From: a virus
DNA: 21,999 nucleotides
Virus record (IMG/VR): IMGVR_UViG_3300044613_003142
Location: 1 to 21,999 of that record
Direction: 5' to 3' (one strand)
The position numbers and the translations under genes are program-made. The stretch's first letter is position 1, and every line of letters starts with the position of its first letter. The notes below the pieces were generated by a model. It was not told the DNA's origin. It was given only the letters and a program-made list of their open reading frames with translations, and searched no databases. This document shows positions 15,723 through 21,725 of this stretch, piece after piece.

Positions 15723-16310
15723 ATGTCGTCTTTAATCAATTCACGGGTGTTCGATATCATCAAAGAAGATATTGAATCTCTTGATGGTCGTATTATATTA
15801 CTAAAAGGAAATTATTGTGGAGGTAAGAGTAAATGCTCCGGCCTTTTTTATATGGATTCTAATGACGATCCAGTTATTAAAGTAGCAAAGGGAAATCTAG
15901 AAGAAGAAGAGTGGTTTGGCGTTCTTATTCATGAGTATTGCCACTTTATACAGTGGAGAGATGATTCAAAATTATGGAATCGTTTTTGTGATTATGATGT
16001 AACCTATTCACAAATTATTTTAAAGCCACAAAAATATAAAAAAGAACTTGCGGCTCTAATGGAATTAGAAATTGATTGTGAAAAATGTGCCACAAGTATT
16101 ATAAAAAATAATAAGCTATTCGATTATAAGAATTATGTCCAAACCGCAAATGCAATTCTATATAAATATGCAATGTTATATAAATACGGGAAATGGCCAA
16201 ATGACAATAGAAAATATCAAAAAGTACAAGAATTTTGCCCCAAAAGAATTCTAAAATCTTATAAAGATTATTTAGAGATACCGGAAAAAGTTATTCAATA
16301 TTATAAGTAG
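15723..16310 (+). CDS. HExxH putative metallopeptidase (195 aa)
   Basis: A soluble protein with a zinc-metalloprotease signature: VLIHEYCHFIQW gives H70-E71-x2-H74, and ALMELEIDCEKCA supplies acidic candidates (E116 or E120) for a third ligand. This is the HExxH plus downstream-Glu layout of gluzincin-like enzymes. Two Cys pairs (YCGGKSKC near 32-38 and CEKC near 119-122) may bind metal or shape the fold. The C-terminal third is Tyr/Lys-rich. I recall unnamed phage proteins of this type but no substrate. ATG at 15723 is used; a TTG at 15720 would add one residue. It is an isolated plus-strand gene between two minus-strand blocks, and its last 20 nt overlap the end of the opposing 87-aa gene. 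Confidence 0.62.
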   Translation: MSSLINSRVFDIIKEDIESLDGRIILLKGNYCGGKSKCSGLFYMDSNDDPVIKVAKGNLEEEEWFGVLIHEYCHFIQWRDDSKLWNRFCDYDVTYSQIILKPQKYKKELAALMELEIDCEKCATSIIKNNKLFDYKNYVQTANAILYKYAMLYKYGKWPNDNRKYQKVQEFCPKRILKSYKDYLEIPEKVIQYYK

Positions 16311-16554
16311 AGTCAAACTCGCTAGGTGGAAGAATTAATCCATTTTCTACAATAAATTGATTTAATTCTTCTTGACTATCCGCAATTACCATCGTAAAAG
16401 GGCTAGAGGTTCCTCCAGCGCATTGTAGTGGAGGTACAATTACTTTATTAGTGACGGCATCATAAATCATCCACCATTCGGTTTCAGTTGTTGCAACACC
16501 ATCCACCATTGGAACGACATCTGGCTTTTCTTGGTTTGAATATATTTTAATCAT
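16291..16554 (-). CDS. small protein after the LRR gene, unknown (87 aa)
   Basis: Not recognised. It begins MIKIYSNQEKPDVVPMVDG and has an aromatic patch (TETEWWMIYDAVTNKVIVPP), a Gly/Ser loop and a DSQEELNQFIVENGLILPP segment; mixed alpha/beta, soluble. An ATG at 16584 would add ten residues but lies inside the leucine-rich-repeat gene. The ATG at 16554 overlaps that gene's stop as ATGA and is the better start. Being the last gene of a fibre cluster, a fibre-assembly chaperone or tip accessory is possible but unproven. Its 3' end overlaps the convergent HExxH gene by 20 nt. Confidence 0.55.
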   Translation of the reverse strand: MIKIYSNQEKPDVVPMVDGVATTETEWWMIYDAVTNKVIVPPLQCAGGTSSPFTMVIADSQEELNQFIVENGLILPPSEFDSTYNIE

Positions 16555-17519
16555 GGTAAAGCGGTTCCTGTTGTTACTGTCCATCCACGATTTCTTAGGG
16601 TTGTAACGTCTGTTACGCCTTGCCCCGTTGGTCTGGAATTAGTTGTTCCACCTAAATTTAATATACATGTTCCATTTAATATCGGAGTTCCCGTTGTCCT
16701 TCCGGCAGTAACAAAAGATGCAAGAATCGAATTGACAGCACTCGCTCTCAGTTGATTGTCTTGTGCTTGAAAATCACCCAAAGTATTAGAAACAGAACCA
16801 CCAGCAAATCCTGTTAGTTTGGATGTTCCCCGTTGATTTTGACATAAAAATTTAGCCAATCCAGTATTTGCAATAAGACTTGGTATAGTGCCTGTTAAAA
16901 AATTAAGATGAAACCAGCATTCCGTGAGATCTACATTATTTGTTAGATTTGGTATCGGGCCTGTTAAATTACATGAAGCCAATAAAAACCTTTGTAACTT
17001 TGTACAAGAATCAATATTAGGAATAGAACCTGTTAAAGGGTTTTCATAACAAGAAAATACTAATATATTAGTTTGATTGCTTAAAGATGGTGGAATTGGC
17101 CCTGTAAGATTATTATCATGAACCAAAAAGTTTAACCAACCATTATTATTGGTTAAATCAGGAATTGTCCCAGAAAGATTATTATTAGCGGCGCATTGAA
17201 AGTTTCTTAATTGAGAATTATAATTTGGAATAGTTCCTGAATATAAATTATTATTATAGACAGCAACTCGCAAATTTGGAGTTCCCGTAAAAGATGGCAG
17301 TGATCCTGAAATTTTATTATTTGTAAGTCTTATATCTTGTAAATTTGCATTATTCTCATAACCACTAATAGATGTAATATCATTATTTTGACAAATAAAT
17401 TGAGTTAAATTTGGAAAAGCAGATAGATTAACAGTTCCACCCAATTTTGGAGAACTTGATCCACAGTTAATTCCTGTTACTGTTGGGTTATTTTGTAATA
17501 TTAAACTAATTCCGGCCAT
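16551..17519 (-). CDS. leucine-rich-repeat protein, likely adhesin (322 aa)
   Basis: Built of at least eight leucine-rich repeats covering about residues 25-260. The repeat pattern is N-x-L-(T/S)-G-x-IP: NNLSGTIPDL, NNLTGPIPPSL, NPLTGSIPNI, CNLTGPIPNL, NFLTGTIPSL. The LxGxIP ending is the consensus best known from plant-type LRRs and also found in some bacterial proteins. A closing region (AVNSILASFV, TCILNLGGTTNSRPTGQG, TLRNRGWTVTTG) matches the cap often seen after bacterial LRR arrays. There is no signal peptide, which fits a virion protein rather than a secreted one. It starts 4 nt after the short WxDG protein and ends with ATGA coupling to the 87-aa gene. Role in host binding is inferred. 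Confidence 0.8.
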   Translation of the reverse strand: MAGISLILQNNPTVTGINCGSSSPKLGGTVNLSAFPNLTQFICQNNDITSISGYENNANLQDIRLTNNKISGSLPSFTGTPNLRVAVYNNNLYSGTIPNYNSQLRNFQCAANNNLSGTIPDLTNNNGWLNFLVHDNNLTGPIPPSLSNQTNILVFSCYENPLTGSIPNIDSCTKLQRFLLASCNLTGPIPNLTNNVDLTECWFHLNFLTGTIPSLIANTGLAKFLCQNQRGTSKLTGFAGGSVSNTLGDFQAQDNQLRASAVNSILASFVTAGRTTGTPILNGTCILNLGGTTNSRPTGQGVTDVTTLRNRGWTVTTGTALP

Positions 17520-17522
17520 ATA

Positions 17523-17777
17523 TTAAGAAAATGTTTTGTTGTAGTTTACACCCGAAGTTAAGATTTGTGAACTTCCGTCACCCCAATTGGCGGTAACTTG
17601 ACCACCTTCAAAATGAACACTAAAAGCGGTCAATGTTTTACCAGATGGGTTAGCAATAAAATCCCAAAATAGACCACTAACAATAGAAATTTGTGGCCAA
17701 ATTAATTTATTATTATAATAAACCTGTTTGGCTGATAATCCATTATATTTAATATCAGTGGCTTGGTCAAGTCTCAT
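17523..17777 (-). CDS. short fibre-cluster protein with WxDG domain (84 aa)
   Basis: Residues 8-28 read DIKYNGLSAKQVYYNNKLIW, a motif I associate with phage tail-tip proteins (x-Y-x-N-x-K-x-I-W). Residues 37-84 carry the FWDF-x2-NP-x-GK-x-L domain with WGDGSS, shared with the C-terminus of the 212-aa protein at 5492-6130. Both copies stop at the same place, so the short length is probably natural rather than a broken fusion with the following LRR gene. The start overlaps the stop of the upstream 206-aa fibre gene (TAATG). Likely a linker or adaptor between the fibre and the LRR protein; this is an inference. Confidence 0.6.
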   Translation of the reverse strand: MRLDQATDIKYNGLSAKQVYYNNKLIWPQISIVSGLFWDFIANPSGKTLTAFSVHFEGGQVTANWGDGSSQILTSGVNYNKTFS

Positions 17778-18397
17778 TAGATTAGAATATAAACTACGCC
17801 AGAAAGTGGAGTGCCAGAATTATAAGCGCCAGTTGTCATAACTTGGATACCACTTGCGCCGCCCATATCTTTTACAATACCTTTTGTTTGTGTTTGCTGA
17901 TCTACGCTTAAAGTACCATTTCCAGTGACAAAAATGTCTGTTCCAGAGAATATATACTCATCAGCTTCAAAAGTTTTATTCCCACTGATCGTTTGTGTTC
18001 CAGTTGTAAATACAACATTCGTAATGCGTGCGTAACGAGTGTCTAATTCTCCGGTTGGGGTTGGAGAAATTTCTACATAATCATTTAACAAAGATATCCA
18101 AGTGTAAATTTTTGAGGTATCCAGTGCCGTATAAACACGATTAACGTCTCCATTAACTGGAAAAAAAGACCTACCCGAAAAAGTTGGAAAAAATGCAAGA
18201 TGAGTTCTTTGATTAGCTAAATTACTAGTTAATAAAGTTCTACCCGCCGCTGTGCTATCAGAGATTTGAGTTGCGGTATGGGTATGAACCAAATCTGCTT
18301 TACCAGTAAGTAACCCCGACGCTATTGGATCTACCTCTTGTTTTAAAGAGGGTGGGTATTCCTGCTCTGCTTTTTGTATTATATTTCTAATCGCCAT
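17777..18397 (-). CDS. fibre-like protein with HTHTATQISDS and TTGxQTISG motifs (206 aa)
   Basis: A probable short tail fibre or fibre base. The segment HTHTATQISDSTAAGRTLLTS (about residues 38-58) is a module common in phage fibre proteins, and TRYARITNVVFTTGTQTISGNKTFEADE (about 120-147) carries the repeat shared with the other cluster. Between them is a strand-rich module (GDVNRVYTALDTSKIYTWIS) like the xVYVxxxxKxYxY part of the 498-aa protein. The C-terminus (SGVVYILI) is hydrophobic. It follows PhoH by 15 nt containing an AGTGTAA element, and is first gene of the second fibre cluster. Confidence 0.65.
   Translation of the reverse strand: MAIRNIIQKAEQEYPPSLKQEVDPIASGLLTGKADLVHTHTATQISDSTAAGRTLLTSNLANQRTHLAFFPTFSGRSFFPVNGDVNRVYTALDTSKIYTWISLLNDYVEISPTPTGELDTRYARITNVVFTTGTQTISGNKTFEADEYIFSGTDIFVTGNGTLSVDQQTQTKGIVKDMGGASGIQVMTTGAYNSGTPLSGVVYILI
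17982..18013 (-). repeat. fifth copy of the TTGxQTISG coding repeat
   Basis: This 32-nt segment encodes VFTTGTQTISG and is closely similar to the four copies at 6497-8475, about 10 kb away, linking the two fibre clusters at DNA level. Confidence 0.7.
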
Positions 18398-18405
18398 TTA
18401 ACTAA

Positions 18406-18412
18406 TTACACT
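18406..18412 (-). promoter_or_regulatory. AGTGTAA element before the second fibre cluster
   Basis: On the minus strand AGTGTAA directly follows the PhoH stop codon and lies 8 nt before the ATG of the 206-aa fibre gene. It has an A/T-rich upstream sequence but no clear TATAATA box. It may be a promoter, or a start-proximal signal as at 6130. Confidence 0.3.
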
Positions 18413-19138
18413 TTATTTTTTGATATTTTCAAATTGTTCAATTATATAAGACAAAATTTCAGATCTTACGATATCTTCTTTTCCAAACTCAAAAGTATGA
18501 ATTCCGCGTTCTTTAGCACAATCTTTATCAAATAAATCAAATACTTTATTAAAACCACTCTGTTTGATGTCTGATTGTTGGGCGTCTCCACAAATAAACA
18601 ATGTGGAAAAATTAGCCATACGTGTCATTACTAGTAAAAAGTCCTCAACGCGACAATTTTGTGCTTCATCCATTATAAAACTGGCATTTGAAATATTTAA
18701 ACCTCTCAAGAAACCCAGTGGAACGCCAACAATTCTTTCGTCCGCCATTAAAGCTTTAACATGAGGAATGGGAAGTAATTCATTTAATTTATCAACCAAT
18801 GGTTGTGTATAAGGCGACATTTTTTCTTCAGATGTACCTTTAATATACCCAATTCCATGAACAGAAGCTTCTACCGGAACGCGGCTGTAATATATTTCAC
18901 TAGATTTTTTATCTTTTATTTTTCTTAGGGCGCAGTAGACGGCCAAAATTGTTTTGGCAGTTCCTGCAACACCTTTGACAATAATTACTTTCGTATTTTT
19001 ATCTAGAGCCAGATTTATAAATTCTTTTTGTTTATCTGTCCATGGTAATTCACGAATGCTTAAATCTATGGTTGTTTTTGTTTTTTTCTTCTCCGTGTAC
19101 GGAGAAACGTCGCGCGGAGTTTCTTTTTTTGACTTCAT
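18413..19138 (-). CDS. phoH: PhoH-like ATPase (241 aa)
   Basis: A cytoplasmic P-loop ATPase of the PhoH family, often carried by aquatic phages; its role in infection is unsettled (RNA metabolism or phosphate stress). After a charged N-terminal 30 residues come TDKQKEFINLAL, the Walker A KGVAGTAKT at 55-63 (K62, T63), the PhoH-typical YYSRVPVE and MSPYTQPLVDKLNE, Walker B FIMDEAQN (D157, E158) and the sensor-like FICGDAQQSD. Order and length match stand-alone PhoH proteins. The residue before the P-loop Lys is Ala rather than Gly. It is first gene of its minus-strand block, divergent from Hsp20, with an AGTGTAA plus TATAAGTA element ahead. Confidence 0.9.
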   Translation of the reverse strand: MKSKKETPRDVSPYTEKKKTKTTIDLSIRELPWTDKQKEFINLALDKNTKVIIVKGVAGTAKTILAVYCALRKIKDKKSSEIYYSRVPVEASVHGIGYIKGTSEEKMSPYTQPLVDKLNELLPIPHVKALMADERIVGVPLGFLRGLNISNASFIMDEAQNCRVEDFLLVMTRMANFSTLFICGDAQQSDIKQSGFNKVFDLFDKDCAKERGIHTFEFGKEDIVRSEILSYIIEQFENIKK

Positions 19139-19145
19139 GAAAGAA

Positions 19146-19161
19146 TACTTATATTTACACT
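19146..19161 (-). promoter_or_regulatory. candidate promoter ahead of phoH in the 104-nt divergent gap
   Basis: Reading the minus strand, AGTGTAA (19161-19155) is followed by TATAAGTA (19153-19146) and, 7 nt later, the phoH ATG. A second partial AGTGT copy lies 18 nt further upstream. The rest of the 19139-19242 gap is T/A-rich. On the plus strand toward Hsp20 I see no comparable AGTGTAA element and no Shine-Dalgarno. Confidence 0.45.
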
Positions 19162-19242
19162 ATATATGATTACGACACTTTTTATTTTACTTTTTAATTT
19201 TTTTTTGAACGTTTATCGTATTAAACAATCTAATATACCACT

Positions 19243-19650
19243 ATGAATATTAATGCAAGTCTCGTACCAAAAAATTACAGTGGGTCTAATACATGGGAAT
19301 TTATGGAATTAATTGATCAAAGTTGGCCGAAATGGTCAACAATGTTTGATGTTGTTACAAGTCCGTCATATAGTTTCTCAAATATGGTAGGATTTAAAGA
19401 GTCTAATAAAGATTCTTTTAGTTTAGAGGTTGAATTACCCCGTTTTCGTAAAGAAAATATTAAGCTTTCGGCAGAAAATAATATTTTACATATTAGCGCC
19501 GAACAAGATAATCTTAAATTCTACCATTCGGTAAGCGTTCCGCCAACCTTAGATACTAATACAATTGAAGCCGAACTTGATCATGGTGTACTCAAGATCT
19601 CCGCGCAAAAAGCCGAACAAGCTAAAACAAAATTAATTGAAATTAAATAA
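19243..19650 (+). CDS. Hsp20 small heat-shock protein (135 aa)
   Basis: A predicted ATP-independent holdase of the alpha-crystallin family. The crystallin domain covers about residues 50-120: SFSLEVELPRFRKENIKLSAENNILHISA, then YHSVSVPPTLDTNTIEAELDHGVLKIS, which contains the family signature A-x3-G-V-L-x-I. The short tail ends KLIEIK, giving the IxI motif (I132, I134) that docks on neighbouring dimers in oligomers. The N-terminal arm is aromatic-rich (NTWEFMELIDQSWPKW). Small Hsp20 proteins are well known in cyanophages and other aquatic phages, where they may assist capsid or scaffold folding. It is divergent from phoH and followed by two glycosyltransferases on the same strand. Confidence 0.9.
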   Translation: MNINASLVPKNYSGSNTWEFMELIDQSWPKWSTMFDVVTSPSYSFSNMVGFKESNKDSFSLEVELPRFRKENIKLSAENNILHISAEQDNLKFYHSVSVPPTLDTNTIEAELDHGVLKISAQKAEQAKTKLIEIK

Positions 19651-19669
19651 AACTTTACATAAGAATAAA

Positions 19670-19691
19670 TTATCGTTATAATTAACGATAA
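19670..19691 (+). promoter_or_regulatory. 9-bp hairpin overlapping the glycosyltransferase start
   Basis: TTATCGTTA and TAACGATAA form a perfect 9-bp inverted repeat around a TAAT loop, and the last base of the right arm is the A of the GT-B gene's ATG. It could be an operator, a hairpin masking the start, or a weak end signal for Hsp20. There is no T-run directly behind it as an intrinsic terminator would need. Confidence 0.45.
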
Positions 19692-20728
19692 TGGAAAATA
19701 TTTATTTTTTTCACTGGCCTTCTAATTTAGGCGGTGCAGATACTAGATTAAAAGACGCAATTGAACTATTTTCAGGATCGAATAAATATAATTTATTCTG
19801 TATTCCGAATGATGATTTTAGATTAAAAGAAAAAGATAATATCGATTTCCTAACAAAGAATAACGTAAAAATTCTTACTTGGGATACTTTACCAACCCAT
19901 ACGAAAGGTTATGCTATAGCTTTTTGTAATTTCAGATTATTTCAAGAATCTTGGCGACTAGAAAAAATAAAAAATATTGGTCTCAAGTTTATTTGGTCAA
20001 ATGATATGATGTGGTCTTCACAAGAAGAGGCCAATGCTTTTGGAAAAAATTTAGTTTCAGCCGCTATATTCACAAGCGACTTTCATCAAAACCGTTTAAC
20101 CAAAGTTAACCCATCCTTTAGTAAAATTCAAAATTATATTGTTCCTAATTATTTTAATTCTGATAAATATAAAAAAAACAATAAAAAATCATATTTAAAT
20201 GAGAAATTTGTAATTGGAAAATTGTCTAGGGCAGAATGGACTAAATATAGTGAAAATTTTCCTTTATTCTACAGTAAAATAAAAATACCAAATGCCCATT
20301 TTAGATTTATGGGTTGGAATGAAAAGTTAGAACAAAAATATAGTTGGTTTAAACCTGAAAATAATTTTGAACTTTTAAAAGAAAATCAAGAAAGTATTAT
20401 TGAATTTTTGTCTCAACTTGATTTGTATGTTTTTATTTGTCATCATAATTATACAGAAAATCAATCCAGATCTATTATTGAGGCCCAGTTATTAGGTATA
20501 CCATGTATCGTTCCTAATGAAGGAAATTTTCCGAACATGATTTGGCATGAGCGAACTGGATTTGTATACAACGATATTGAAGAGTGTTATAGTTATATTA
20601 ATAAATTATATAATGATAAAATGTTATTAAATACTATGGCTTATAATTCAAAAGAAATTACAAAATTAATTTGGGGTAATAAAAATTCTCAATTACAAAG
20701 TTGGGAACAAATTTTTGCAGCAATATGA
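19691..20728 (+). CDS. GT-B fold glycosyltransferase, GT4-like (345 aa)
   Basis: A predicted sugar transferase with two Rossmann-like halves. The C-terminal half has FVIGKLSRAEWTKY, HFRFMGWNEKL, a helix ESIIEFLSQLDLYVFI and the nucleotide-sugar motif TENQSRSIIEAQLLGIPCIVPNEG, in which E256-x7-E264 is the retaining GT4-type signature. The N-terminus FFHWPSNLGGADTRL has the Gly-rich loop expected near the acceptor and donor cleft. Donor and acceptor are unknown; phage enzymes may modify phage DNA, virion proteins or host surface glycans. Codons are extremely AT-rich (10 of 60 bases G or C at 20581-20640). The stop overlaps the next gene's ATG (ATGA). Confidence 0.82.
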   Translation: MENIYFFHWPSNLGGADTRLKDAIELFSGSNKYNLFCIPNDDFRLKEKDNIDFLTKNNVKILTWDTLPTHTKGYAIAFCNFRLFQESWRLEKIKNIGLKFIWSNDMMWSSQEEANAFGKNLVSAAIFTSDFHQNRLTKVNPSFSKIQNYIVPNYFNSDKYKKNNKKSYLNEKFVIGKLSRAEWTKYSENFPLFYSKIKIPNAHFRFMGWNEKLEQKYSWFKPENNFELLKENQESIIEFLSQLDLYVFICHHNYTENQSRSIIEAQLLGIPCIVPNEGNFPNMIWHERTGFVYNDIEECYSYINKLYNDKMLLNTMAYNSKEITKLIWGNKNSQLQSWEQIFAAI

Positions 20729-21516
20729 ATAAAAAATTCTGTTACTGGACTATCAGTTGGGGTGATTATGATTATATATCACAATCTATGATTAATTCAG
20801 CTAGGGAAGTTGGTATAGATGAAGATTTTTATGCTTTTACAGAAAAACCAATTAAAAATTGCCACAATACAAGTTTAAATAAAAATATAAACTTAGATGC
20901 CTTACAATTTTTTAAATTTGAATATTTGAGGCATGAAATACAAAAATTGGATTATGAATATTTTGTATTTATTGATGCTGATCATTATTTTGTCAGAAAA
21001 CCAGAAATTACGCCTTTAGATGTAATTAAAGATAGTCCCTGGCATTCATTTTTAGAAAGCCCTATTAATACAGAAAAAACAAAAAGGCCAGATTGGTGGC
21101 AAGTACCCAATGTACTAATGACAACATTTATGAAAAAAAATGGGGTTATGTCCAGAGAGATAAGAAATAGTAATGGTGGTTTTTGGATATGCAAAAAAGA
21201 ATTTATTGAACAGGCTTGTAATCTGGCGTATGAATTTCATAATAAATTAAAAAATTATAATATCATAGTACCAGAAGAAGTGTCTATAGCTTATCTTTCA
21301 CATCTAATGTCCCCAATTGTACAGGATAGGTATTTAGAAAATTTTACGGACTATTGGGCCTCAGATTGGACAGATAATTTCAAAGATGTAATTCCTACAG
21401 ATAGAGAGTGGGAATACACTTCCTATATGACTTATAATAAAATCAAAGTCCAACCCGCTATCGTTCACGCCATGAGGAGTAAGAACGCCCTTATAGAAAA
21501 GGGTAAGATATCTTAA
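20725..21516 (+). CDS. GT-A fold glycosyltransferase-like protein (263 aa)
   Basis: A predicted nucleotide-sugar transferase of the GT-A type. After an N-terminal strand (FCYWTISWGDYDYI) comes a region leading to YEYFVFIDADHYFV with a DxD motif (D84, D86) for divalent metal and sugar nucleotide. Later segments NSNGGFWICKKEFIEQA and VPEEVSIAYLSHLM match the acceptor-side Gly-rich loop and the E/D-containing helix of such enzymes; the C-terminal HAMRSK offers a further metal-ligand His. A TTG at 20701 would add eight residues; the ATG at 20725, overlapping the upstream stop, is preferred. It is coupled to the GT-B gene, suggesting two consecutive sugar additions. Confidence 0.75.
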   Translation: MNKKFCYWTISWGDYDYISQSMINSAREVGIDEDFYAFTEKPIKNCHNTSLNKNINLDALQFFKFEYLRHEIQKLDYEYFVFIDADHYFVRKPEITPLDVIKDSPWHSFLESPINTEKTKRPDWWQVPNVLMTTFMKKNGVMSREIRNSNGGFWICKKEFIEQACNLAYEFHNKLKNYNIIVPEEVSIAYLSHLMSPIVQDRYLENFTDYWASDWTDNFKDVIPTDREWEYTSYMTYNKIKVQPAIVHAMRSKNALIEKGKIS

Positions 21517-21558
21517 AATATTTTTGACCTAATCAAAACCGTTACCTAACAGCATTCG

Positions 21559-21660
21559 TTAAAGAGTGCGGCTGGGAAACAATTCTGTAAGCATTACTCC
21601 GTATCCTAAGAACATAAGACTGAAACCAAGCATAGTTACTATTATACCTAATACGATCAT
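21559..21660 (-). CDS. membrane micropeptide with strong ribosome binding site (33 aa)
   Basis: A very short gene encoding a single hydrophobic segment: MIVLGIIVTMLGFSLMFLGY, then GVMLTELFPSRTL. Coding potential rests on its signals: a perfect AAGGAGG 8 nt before ATG, and a well-spaced sigma70-like promoter just upstream. It would be a one-pass inner-membrane peptide with a short charged tail. Function is unknown; holin-like, membrane-regulatory or leader-peptide roles are possible. It lies between the end of the truncated gene at 21726 and the convergent GT-A gene. The remaining 42 nt to the GT-A stop show no convincing terminator. Confidence 0.65.
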   Translation of the reverse strand: MIVLGIIVTMLGFSLMFLGYGVMLTELFPSRTL

Positions 21661-21668
21661 TTAAAACA

Positions 21669-21713
21669 CCTCCTTTCATGCTATATATTACAGCAATATT
21701 GAGGTTAAATCAA
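21669..21713 (-). promoter_or_regulatory. sigma70-like promoter and Shine-Dalgarno for the micropeptide
   Basis: On the minus strand TTGATT (21713-21708) and TAATAT (21690-21685) are separated by exactly 17 nt, a good host-type -35/-10 pair. The expected start of transcription is a few nucleotides upstream of AAGGAGG (21675-21669), leaving a short leader. This is the only clear host-like promoter plus Shine-Dalgarno unit I found in the window. The palindrome CAATATTG occurs twice around it. Confidence 0.55.
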
Positions 21714-21725
21714 GTTACAATATTG

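Noticed and set aside
17519-17780. Possible frameshift or broken fusion between the 84-aa protein and the LRR protein
   Set aside because: The paralogous domain in the 212-aa protein ends at the same residue, and a clean ATG follows 4 nt after the stop, so separate genes are more likely.
21517-21558. Bidirectional terminator between the GT-A gene and the micropeptide gene
   Set aside because: Only a short palindrome (AAGATATCTT) at the GT-A stop and a T-rich tract; no stable stem followed by a T-run.
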